A stretch of 41,224 bases of DNA, taken from an uncultured Bacilli bacterium. GTDB taxonomy: Bacteria > Bacillota_I > Bacilli_A > RF39 > UBA660. Made by a program: the position numbers and the translations under genes. The notes beneath the pieces are model-generated. The model had not been told where the DNA came from. It saw only the letters and a list, made by a program, of their open reading frames with translations, and ran no database searches. Positions 16,676 to 23,474 of the stretch are shown here, in pieces. Numbering within the stretch: position 1 is the first letter of the stretch; each line of letters opens with the position of its first letter. The stretch covers positions 1-41,224 of the forward strand of contig CANRBV010000001.1 of assembly GCA_947628965.1 (NCBI GenBank), given 5' to 3'.

Positions 16676-17709
16676 GTAGGTTTGTCAAACAAAAGTGACA
16701 TAGTCACGACAAACCAACGATAGATTATTTTAATTTATTAAAATAATCACGAAGCAATTCATTAGGAGATTTCCATTTCAACGGTTGCATAGGGAAATTA
16801 TTATAATGTCTTAAATAAACTTGCAACTGTTGATTGGCATCTTCTAATGAATAAAAGCGGTGGCAATTATAAAACCGTTCATTATCTTTTCTATGACTTC
16901 GTTCAACCTTACCATTATGTTTCGGTGTGTAAGGTTTAATTAAGTCATGATGGATGCCTTTCTTTCTTAATCCGAGTTCAAACATAGTGATATCTTTAGG
17001 ATCCTTAGATATCAATCTTTTGGTGAATTCCACTCCGTTATCCGTTCTTATCGTATAGATTTTAAATGGAAATCTTTTAATCACTTCTAATAAGAATTTA
17101 TAAGAAGTGTATGTTGATTTCTCTCCATAGATTTTTAAGTAACGATAACGAGAGAATTCATCTATAGCTGTATATTGATAAAGTTTGAACTGTCCTACGA
17201 TGCATTTTGATGGAACGGTTTTAACATCTATCTGAACTCGTTCTCCTGGAAAAGTCATCTGAATATAAGGTTTAGCTTTTTTCTTCTTATGTTTCTTTGG
17301 GGTAACATATTTTAGGTTTAATTTTTTTAACTGATGATATAAACTAGAAACCGTTCTTGTGTAACCACGTTGTTTCAGTTTAACCCAAAGAACTACTAAA
17401 CCAGTATTCTGATTTTTACGGAACACATCTTGTATTAACTTTAATTCTTCTTCCGTATGTTGATTAGGATGACTTTTAGGTTTTGTACTTTCGTTAGCAA
17501 GAGAACGAATATCACCATTGTAACGTTTTCTCCAACGATAGATGTATTGCCTATTCGTGTTGTAAACACGAGACGCTTTTGATACGCCATATTTCTTGGC
17601 GTATTTGATGAGAGACAATCTGTATCTCATCTGCTGAGTAATTTTGGTTTTACTCATAGATTTCTCATTCCTTTCCAAAATTTAGTTGGATTGGTTTGAC
17701 AAACCTACA
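16675..17709 (-). mobile_element. IS481-type insertion sequence
   Basis: A 1035-bp element bounded by perfect 16-bp terminal inverted repeats, TGTAGGTTTGTCAAAC at the left and its complement at the right, with the TGT...ACA ends typical of IS481 relatives. It holds one transposase gene. No short target duplication is visible at its own ends. Confidence 0.85.
16725..17657 (-). CDS. IS481-type DDE transposase
   Basis: About 310 residues: an N-terminal helix-turn-helix (KYAKKYGVSKASRVYNTNRQYIYRWRKRY) and an rve integrase core with GERVQIDVKTV (first Asp), IRTDNGVEFT (second Asp) and KHNGKVERSHR (catalytic Glu). It appears intact. I choose the ATG at 17657 (AAAGGA upstream) over the in-frame TTG at 17678. 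Confidence 0.88.
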   Translation of the reverse strand: MSKTKITQQMRYRLSLIKYAKKYGVSKASRVYNTNRQYIYRWRKRYNGDIRSLANESTKPKSHPNQHTEEELKLIQDVFRKNQNTGLVVLWVKLKQRGYTRTVSSLYHQLKKLNLKYVTPKKHKKKKAKPYIQMTFPGERVQIDVKTVPSKCIVGQFKLYQYTAIDEFSRYRYLKIYGEKSTYTSYKFLLEVIKRFPFKIYTIRTDNGVEFTKRLISKDPKDITMFELGLRKKGIHHDLIKPYTPKHNGKVERSHRKDNERFYNCHRFYSLEDANQQLQVYLRHYNNFPMQPLKWKSPNELLRDYFNKLK

Positions 17710-17710
17710 C

Positions 17711-17910
17711 TGTGCAATTATTTCTTCTTTGATAAAGCTTATGCCGAGAAAACATTAAAATTTTAGGGAGGATGTGATAGGCTTTTGTGCCTCAGGCAGA
17801 TTGTAGCTTTGCTACTTGTTGCTGAGCCTCTGCCTTATTTTCACATCATCGGTTCCTGAAATTTTGATGGTAAATTGGAATAACTGTCACATTTGTATTA
17901 TAATTGCACA
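17711..17910. mobile_element. 200-bp hairpin MITE-like element
   Basis: Exactly 200 bp bounded by 11-bp inverted repeats (TGTGCAATTAT at the left, ATAATTGCACA at the right) and without a gene. Internal arms pair over much of the length: AAAATTTT..AGG with CCT..AAATTTT, GATGTGA with TCACATC, GGCAGA with TCTGCC, and a central GTAGC-ttt-GCTAC stem. It could be a miniature transposable element or the remnant of another IS. It sits one base from the right end of the IS481-type element. Confidence 0.65.
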
Positions 17911-17936
17911 TTTCTAAAGATGAACTTGCTATCTAT
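17910..17936. repeat. 27-bp direct repeat, right copy
   Basis: Second copy of the 16649-16675 sequence. This one is probably the ancestral context, because it runs into the stop codon of the 69-residue gene. Confidence 0.8.
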
Positions 17937-18138
17937 CGTTTTTATGAGTTCTTAAATATTTTTTCATAGCTTTTATTGCAATCATTTCTTCATCTTCAAC
18001 AGGAAGATTATTTTTCGTTTGTTCTTCAATATGCAAAGTATTTCCAATACAGGTAACAATTACTCGAATATGTCCATCTGCTGTTGTTATTACAATTTTT
18101 TCTTTATTTGATAATACAACATCTTTTTTTGTTTTCAT
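17929..18138 (-). CDS. Small hypothetical protein of the XRE operon
   Basis: A 69-residue protein: a beta-rich N-terminus (KIVITTADGHIRVIVTCIGNTLHIEEQ) and a C-terminal helix (EEMIAIKAMKKYL). I do not recognise it. Its ATG overlaps the stop of the XRE regulator by four bases, so the two are translationally coupled and probably work together, for example as a regulator and a partner or effector. No toxin motif is evident. Confidence 0.7.
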   Translation of the reverse strand: MKTKKDVVLSNKEKIVITTADGHIRVIVTCIGNTLHIEEQTKNNLPVEDEEMIAIKAMKKYLRTHKNDR

Positions 18139-18377
18139 TTGTCATCCCTCTCTAAATTATCAAAAAGCGGATCATCAAAAAATTCTTCCAAAGTTATTCC
18201 TAACCCTTCACATATTTTTTTTATTGTCGCCAGCTTAGGACTTTGAGATTTTTCTTGAATTAACCCTTGTACAGTACTTTGCGTTACAAATGAGATTGCA
18301 GCGAGTTTGTTAATAGAAATGTTTTTCTCTTCACACAATTTTAATATTTTTTGAGACACTGCTGTTGATAATTTCAT
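18135..18377 (-). CDS. XRE-family (Cro/CI-type) transcription regulator
   Basis: An 80-residue protein with one helix-turn-helix domain: ILKLCEEKNISINKLAAISFVTQSTVQGLIQEKSQ..., then LATIKKICEGLGITLEEFFDD. It resembles small autoregulatory repressors. AAAGGTGG precedes the ATG. A perfect 20-bp palindrome lies 49 bp upstream of the start, placed as an operator. Confidence 0.88.
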   Translation of the reverse strand: MKLSTAVSQKILKLCEEKNISINKLAAISFVTQSTVQGLIQEKSQSPKLATIKKICEGLGITLEEFFDDPLFDNLERDDK

Positions 18378-18425
18378 TTTTAACCACCTTTATGCTTTAA
18401 GTATATCAATTAAATTGCAAAAACT

Positions 18426-18445
18426 ATTAACGGCGCGCCGTTAAT
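18426..18445. promoter_or_regulatory. 20-bp perfect palindrome, operator candidate
   Basis: A perfect 20-bp palindrome centred on GGCGCGCC with TTAAC arms, strikingly G+C-rich inside A+T-rich sequence. On the minus strand it begins 15 bases after a TATAAT, so it would sit just past the start of transcription of the XRE operon. With no loop it is a poor terminator and a good dimer-binding site. Confidence 0.6.
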
Positions 18446-18573
18446 TTTTCACTTAAAGTCATTATAATAGTTACTAATTGCAAATATTGTAGAACTTTGG
18501 CAAAGATTTTTTGGTAAAAATTGGCAATAAAAAAAGATTTTCTATATATGTATTTTTTTTATAAAAAAAGAAA

Positions 18574-18593
18574 ACTCAAACCGAAGTTTGAGT
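18574..18593 (-). terminator. Terminator of the five-tRNA operon
   Basis: ACTCAAAC/GTTTGAGT with a 4-nt loop is followed on the minus strand by TTTTCTTTTTTT. It lies 10 bp past the end of tRNA-Lys. Confidence 0.8.
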
Positions 18594-18603
18594 GATATTC
18601 TAA

Positions 18604-18679
18604 TGGTGACCCGCTTGGGATTCGAACCCAAGACCCTTTGATTAAAAGTCAAATGCTCTACCTACTGAGCTAGCGGATC
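18604..18679 (-). tRNA. tRNA-Lys (UUU)
   Basis: Complete cloverleaf with encoded CCA. The anticodon stem is TTTGA/TCAAA and the loop CTTTTAA gives TTT. Last gene of a five-tRNA operon (Val-Thr-Tyr-Gln-Lys). Confidence 0.96.
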
Positions 18680-18690
18680 AAAACTTAAAA

Positions 18691-18766
18691 TGGCTGCCTC
18701 GGGTGGGTTCGAACCACCGAAATGTCAGAGTCAAAGTCTGATGCCTTACCACTTGGCTACGAGGCA
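18691..18766 (-). tRNA. tRNA-Gln (UUG)
   Basis: Complete cloverleaf with encoded CCA, acceptor TGCCTCG/CGAGGCA, and anticodon loop CTTTGAC (anticodon TTG). Confidence 0.95.
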
Positions 18767-18777
18767 ATAAACAGAAA

Positions 18778-18861
18778 TGGTGGAGGGACATGGATTTGAA
18801 CCATGGAACCCGAAGGAACAGATTTACAGTCTGCCGCGTTTGACCACTTCGCTATCCCTCC
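18778..18861 (-). tRNA. tRNA-Tyr (GUA)
   Basis: Class II tRNA with a long variable arm, encoded CCA, acceptor GGAGGGA/TCCCTCC and anticodon loop CTGTAAA (GTA). Confidence 0.96.
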
Positions 18862-18868
18862 AAAAAAA

Positions 18869-18944
18869 TGGTGCCGACTGAGGGAATCGAACCCCCAACC
18901 TACTGATTACAAGTCAGTTGCGCTACCAATTACGCTAAGTCGGC
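18869..18944 (-). tRNA. tRNA-Thr (UGU)
   Basis: Complete cloverleaf with encoded CCA, acceptor GCCGACT/AGTCGGC and anticodon loop CTTGTAA (TGT). Confidence 0.96.
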
Positions 18945-18956
18945 AAAAAAAAAAAA

Positions 18957-19033
18957 TGGTGGGCGCTATAGGACTCGAACCTATGACCCCCTGCTTGTAA
19001 GGCAGGTGCTCTAACCAACTGAGCTAAGCGCCC
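18957..19033 (-). tRNA. tRNA-Val (UAC)
   Basis: Complete cloverleaf with encoded CCA, anticodon stem CCTGC/GCAGG and loop CTTACAA (TAC). First gene of the operon. Confidence 0.96.
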
Positions 19034-19051
19034 ATGTACTGGACATAATCA

Positions 19052-19080
19052 ACTATAACAAAAATGTTAAATTATGTCAA
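19052..19080 (-). promoter_or_regulatory. Promoter of the five-tRNA operon
   Basis: On the minus strand a consensus TTGACA (19075-19080) and TATAGT (19052-19057) are separated by 17 bases, about 18 bp before tRNA-Val. Confidence 0.8.
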
Positions 19081-19100
19081 TACATGACTTTGAAAAATTT

Positions 19101-20939
19101 TTAATTTTTCACAAAATATACTTCATACCATATCAAAAACATGTAAATATTATAAATTTTACGACCATTATTTTGAATATTATTAAAATGGTTATTTAAC
19201 AATTGATTAATAAAATCTTTATCAAAAAATTGGTCTACATATGGTTTATTGAACATTTCTTTAACCATATTATAATATTTTTCTTCCCTAATCCACTTTG
19301 AAAAAGGAACAGGAAAACCTAATTTTCTTCTTTGCGACCATTCATGTGGTATTTTTTCATTTGCAATATCGCGGAATAAATATTTTGTTTGTCTTTTTCT
19401 AACTAAATACTTTGTTGGAATTTGTTTAGAATATGCAAATAAAAGACTATCTAAAAGAGGTACACGAAGTTCTAATGAATTTGCCATTGTCATTTTATCT
19501 GCTTTTAATAATATGTCTTTTGGAAGCCAAAAATGCATATCGATATACATTTTCTTTGTCACATCATTTTGATTTTTTACTTTATCGTAATAAGGTTTTA
19601 TAATATCAGCAATCGTTTCCTCACTACGTATATTGGGTGCAAGAATTTCATTTGCTTCCTCTTCTGTTATAAATGATCCGTGCCCAATATAACGTTCATA
19701 AAAGGGTCTACCATAGCGTTTTAATGTATTTTGTCCAGGAAAATGAGGCAGAGGAGAAACAATTTTTGCTAAGCATTTTCTTAAGGCAAGAGGAATTTTA
19801 GAATACAAGCGTAACAAAAGCGGTTCATAATATTCATTATAACCTGCAAACATTTCATCACTTCCTTCTCCTGACAAGACAACTTTTACATCTTGACTTG
19901 CTAGTTGTGACAAGAAGTACAAAGGCACTGTTGAAAGATTGGCATGAGGTTCGTCGGTATGATACATAATTGTTGGCAAAATGGCAAAAAATTCATCACT
20001 GCTAATTTTCTTTTGATAGTTTTTGATTCCTAGCAAATCTGATAAATCTTTTGCAAACATCGTTTCATCAAAACCAGGTATATCAAAACCAACAGAAAAA
20101 GTTTTATCAGGTTTTGCCACACTTACCACATAAGAAGAATCTACTCCCCCTGATAAATAAGACCCCACCTCTACATCACTTGTAATTTGATGATATTTAA
20201 TAGAATCCGTTAAAACTTGTTTTAACTCTTCTTTGTAGGTTTCATAATTTTTCTTTGTCTTGGTATAATCTACTTTAAAATACTCTTTTATAGTTAATTT
20301 TCCATTTTTATATTTAAAATAATGTCCTGGTTTTAATGTGTATACATTTTTAAAAAAAGTTTCGTCATGCACTGAATATTGAAAAATCAAATACATTTTT
20401 AAAGCATCGGTATTTACTTCTTTTTGAAAATCAGGATGTTCTAAAAAGGCTTTAATTTCTGATGCAAAGAAAAATTCATCTTTCTTTTTATAATAATAAA
20501 ATGGTTTTATACCAAAATGATCTCTAGCTCCAATGAGTTCTTGTTTTACTTTATCATAGATAACAAAAGCAAACATCCCACGTAAACGAGTAAATAATTT
20601 TTCTTTATATTCTTCATAGCCATGAATTAAAACTTCCGTGTCAGTCTTTGTTTTAAAGACATGACCTTTTTTTACTAAATCTTCTTTTAGGGTTTCATAA
20701 TTATAAATTTCTCCATTAAAGATAATGGCAAGAGTTTTATCTTCGTTATAAATAGGTTGAGAACCACTCTTTGATAAATCGATAATAGATAATCTTCGAT
20801 GCCCTAAAGCAACAAAAGAATCAACATAATACCCTTCTGCATCTGGTCCACGATGTTCTATTTTATCTGCCATTTTCTTTATTATTTCTTTTTTTTCACT
20901 TTTTTTGCGTTGATCTACAAATCCTACAATTCCACACAT
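19101..20939 (-). CDS. AsnB-like glutamine-dependent amidotransferase (AsnH candidate)
   Basis: A 612-residue asparagine-synthetase-family enzyme: an N-terminal Ntn glutaminase domain with nucleophile Cys2 (MCGIVGF) and RGPDAEG, then an ATP-pyrophosphatase synthetase domain with SYLSGGVDSSYV and LSGEGSDEMFAGY. The family amidates aspartate with ammonia from glutamine, but members such as AsnH of Lactococcus amidate D-Asp in peptidoglycan cross-bridges. It is the last gene of an operon, 9 bp after an ATP-grasp ligase and downstream of a racemase, which favours the cell-wall role. Free asparagine synthesis remains possible. Confidence 0.9.
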   Translation of the reverse strand: MCGIVGFVDQRKKSEKKEIIKKMADKIEHRGPDAEGYYVDSFVALGHRRLSIIDLSKSGSQPIYNEDKTLAIIFNGEIYNYETLKEDLVKKGHVFKTKTDTEVLIHGYEEYKEKLFTRLRGMFAFVIYDKVKQELIGARDHFGIKPFYYYKKKDEFFFASEIKAFLEHPDFQKEVNTDALKMYLIFQYSVHDETFFKNVYTLKPGHYFKYKNGKLTIKEYFKVDYTKTKKNYETYKEELKQVLTDSIKYHQITSDVEVGSYLSGGVDSSYVVSVAKPDKTFSVGFDIPGFDETMFAKDLSDLLGIKNYQKKISSDEFFAILPTIMYHTDEPHANLSTVPLYFLSQLASQDVKVVLSGEGSDEMFAGYNEYYEPLLLRLYSKIPLALRKCLAKIVSPLPHFPGQNTLKRYGRPFYERYIGHGSFITEEEANEILAPNIRSEETIADIIKPYYDKVKNQNDVTKKMYIDMHFWLPKDILLKADKMTMANSLELRVPLLDSLLFAYSKQIPTKYLVRKRQTKYLFRDIANEKIPHEWSQRRKLGFPVPFSKWIREEKYYNMVKEMFNKPYVDQFFDKDFINQLLNNHFNNIQNNGRKIYNIYMFLIWYEVYFVKN

Positions 20940-20948
20940 TCTAGTTCC

Positions 20949-22157
20949 TCATTTCCAATAACCATTTTTAAATTCTTTATAGTAATGCCACCATCTTTTA
21001 CGCAATAGTAAAAAACGTTTAAAGTTTTTATCAACTTTAGCATCCATAGGCTTTATAACCGATTTCCAAAGATTTAATGCTTCTTTTTTAAATTTTTTAT
21101 TTGTAACATATCTTTTAACAATTCCTTTTGGTACAAAAGAAAGCAAGACTTTATTTGTTAAAAAGGTATACGTATTTTTTTTATGAAATAAAACATCTTC
21201 TGCTAAAACCTCAACAAGATTCTTCCCCATTGGAGTTACATAATAACTACATCTCCCTTGACGAGCATTAATTTCAAGCACTTTAAAACTATTATCACGA
21301 ATATCATATTTCATATCAACTTCTGCAAATCCAGTATAATGAATACTTTCAAAAAATGTCCGAATGTCCTCACTCATTTTTAAAGTATCTCCTTTTGTTG
21401 TATTAAAACCATTAATTAAAACAGCTGCATTTCCAACCATCGATTTTGTGTGTTCTTGTAAACCAATTTGAGCAAAACTTATAAACTCTACTTGTTCTTT
21501 AGTATTTACATAAACAACAGCATCAAAAAGATTAGAATCATCTCCTGGAATAAACTCTTGTATTATTATTTTATCTTGGTAACCATTTTCTTTAATTAAA
21601 GATAGTGTACGTTTTAATTCTTCTTCATTTTCTATTTTATAAATTTTATTTTTTCCTTCAAAATGTAAATGATTATATAAAACAACGTTAGCAGGTTTTA
21701 AAATACAAGGATAAGTGATAGAAGGAATCTTTTTAGGATTTTGAGCATCATAATAGATTGTTTTAGGAAACTTTAAAATAGAATTAGCGTATGTTTTATA
21801 AAAGTTTTCTTTATTGGTTAATGTCTTAATAACTTGAATGCTCGGATAATTAAAAACATATTGCTTACTTAATTTTTCTTTATTTTTAGAAATAAATTCT
21901 ACATAAGTTTCATTCGTACTAATTAAAAGTATTTTTTTATCTTGATGTTGATTAGCAAAGTCTTTCAATATTTTTAAAAATCCTTTTTCATTCCAAATAT
22001 CTTTCTCATAAGAAACTTTTAGAATATTAGAAAATTTAGTAAATGCTAAACGATCTTTACCAATCACATAAGCTTTTTTGTGATAGGCTTCATAACAGCA
22101 TCTTGCCATATAATAGGCATTAGCATCTGTTCCTAAAATCAGTACTTCAAAATCCAC
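20949..22157 (-). CDS. ATP-grasp ligase, D-aspartate ligase candidate
   Basis: A 402-residue ATP-grasp protein with a Rossmann-like N-terminal domain (FEVLILGTDANAYYMARCCYEA), the ATP-binding core (YPCILKPANV, KIIIQEFIPGDDS) and the metal-binding FKVLEINARQGRCSYY. The architecture and the operon resemble Asl of Enterococcus faecium and Lactococcus, which ligates D-aspartate to the Lys side chain of peptidoglycan precursors. The final 60 residues are strongly basic and aromatic, perhaps for membrane or lipid II contact. The start is GTG with AGGAGGG upstream. The substrate is inferred only. Confidence 0.75.
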   Translation of the reverse strand: MDFEVLILGTDANAYYMARCCYEAYHKKAYVIGKDRLAFTKFSNILKVSYEKDIWNEKGFLKILKDFANQHQDKKILLISTNETYVEFISKNKEKLSKQYVFNYPSIQVIKTLTNKENFYKTYANSILKFPKTIYYDAQNPKKIPSITYPCILKPANVVLYNHLHFEGKNKIYKIENEEELKRTLSLIKENGYQDKIIIQEFIPGDDSNLFDAVVYVNTKEQVEFISFAQIGLQEHTKSMVGNAAVLINGFNTTKGDTLKMSEDIRTFFESIHYTGFAEVDMKYDIRDNSFKVLEINARQGRCSYYVTPMGKNLVEVLAEDVLFHKKNTYTFLTNKVLLSFVPKGIVKRYVTNKKFKKEALNLWKSVIKPMDAKVDKNFKRFLLLRKRWWHYYKEFKNGYWK

Positions 22158-22168
22158 TTTAATCCCTC

Positions 22169-23350
22169 CTAGTATTTTATTTCTATTTCGCCATTATCAT
22201 CCTTATGTATCCTTGGAACACGATTTGTAATTTGGTTAAATAAATGATAAGCATTTGTATGTAATCTATTTGTTACTTCTTGAATAGAAATAGTATCCCC
22301 AAAAATTTCTACTTTATCTTTTAGTTTTACACTTTTATCAACAAGTACCATTAGCATATCCATACTATCCGCTAGTATTTTATATTTTTTCTTACGAATC
22401 ACTACACTTTCAAAACTTTTTGTTACGCCATCTGCATATCCAATAGGAATTGTAGCAATAAAACCATCCTCTTTTATTTTACAAGAAGCATTATATCCAA
22501 TAACTTCTCCCGCTACTACCTTTCTTATAGACATCACTTCAGAATAAAGGGAAAAAGCTGTTTTAACTTCTAAATTATTTTTGGTAATTGTCGGACTTAA
22601 ATGATGTTTTTTGACATAAAACTTTCTTTTTAATTCTCTCAATTTTCCTTTTAGGCTATTGCTTGTAAAACGACTTCCATTAAATCCAAATAAAACTATT
22701 CCTAAACGGACACCATTAACAAAGGGAAGTTTTTCATGTGTAACAAGAGTTAAGCTTCTATCAAGATGAACAATAGGTATACTTTTTAAATCAATATCCT
22801 TAACTAAATTTAAAAAGCTATTTACTTGTTTATCATAATAAATATCACAAATTCCACTAGACATAAAATGAGAATAGATACCTTCTAAAAACAGTTTATT
22901 GTTTTTTTCAATAATTTTTACAGCTTCTTTCAATTCTTTATTTGATTTAAATCCTAATCGATTCATTCCCGTGTCTACTTTTAAATGTACTTTAATTTCA
23001 TAAGGAAGTTCAATTTTATTAAGCTCTTTTAAATATTCTAAACTTTCTATTGTAATGGTTATTTTATTATTCATAACGTCATCCATATATGTTAAATCAA
23101 TTGGTTCTAAAACTAAAATAGGAGTTGTACGAGTTATTTTTCTTACTTGTAGAGCCTCATCTAAAGAAGAAACGGCTAAATAATTAATTCCACCTCTAAG
23201 TAAATTTTGAACTACGCGAAATCCATGTGCATAGGCATTATTTTTAACAACACCAATATAATAAGTATATCCGTTATATTTTTCTTTTATTTTTTTTACA
23301 TTTTCTTCTAAAATTTTACCATCAATTGTAGCATATGTTCTACGATACAT
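22169..23350 (-). CDS. Alanine racemase-family PLP enzyme
   Basis: A 393-residue fold-type III PLP racemase. VVKNNAYAHG carries the PLP Lys36; VHLKVDTGMNRLGF, EGIYSHFMSS, FVNGVRLGIVLFG, a catalytic-Tyr region VIGYNASCKI and IPIGYADG also match alanine racemase. The MCMDQ substrate segment is divergent (DSMDMLMV). It could make D-Ala for the wall or, given the ATP-grasp and AsnB-like genes 11 and 9 bp further on, another D-amino acid for the cross-bridge. AAAGGTG precedes the ATG. Confidence 0.88.
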   Translation of the reverse strand: MYRRTYATIDGKILEENVKKIKEKYNGYTYYIGVVKNNAYAHGFRVVQNLLRGGINYLAVSSLDEALQVRKITRTTPILVLEPIDLTYMDDVMNNKITITIESLEYLKELNKIELPYEIKVHLKVDTGMNRLGFKSNKELKEAVKIIEKNNKLFLEGIYSHFMSSGICDIYYDKQVNSFLNLVKDIDLKSIPIVHLDRSLTLVTHEKLPFVNGVRLGIVLFGFNGSRFTSNSLKGKLRELKRKFYVKKHHLSPTITKNNLEVKTAFSLYSEVMSIRKVVAGEVIGYNASCKIKEDGFIATIPIGYADGVTKSFESVVIRKKKYKILADSMDMLMVLVDKSVKLKDKVEIFGDTISIQEVTNRLHTNAYHLFNQITNRVPRIHKDDNGEIEIKY

Positions 23351-23460
23351 AACATCACACCTTTATTTCATTATACTTATCATACCATAAAAAGGGAAGA
23401 TACGCCTTTTATTTTTTAATCTATTCTTTAAAAACGACATTCTTTGACAAATGAAATCCT

Positions 23461-23466
23461 TATAAT
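23461..23466 (+). promoter_or_regulatory. -10 element eight bases before the helicase start
   Basis: TATAAT ends eight bases before the ATG at 23475 and there is no Shine-Dalgarno, so transcription would begin at or next to the start codon. No good -35 is present at 17 bp; a TTGACA lies only 11 bp upstream. Confidence 0.4.
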
Positions 23467-23474
23467 ACCCTTTT

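Noticed and set aside
18426-18445. Palindrome as a terminator
   Set aside because: No loop, and it lies upstream of the XRE operon with no gene ending there; an operator fits better.
18803-19000. Open frame across tRNA-Tyr, -Thr and -Val
   Set aside because: It is composed of tRNA sequence in translation (for example GAIGLEPMTPC), a familiar artefact of tRNA arrays.
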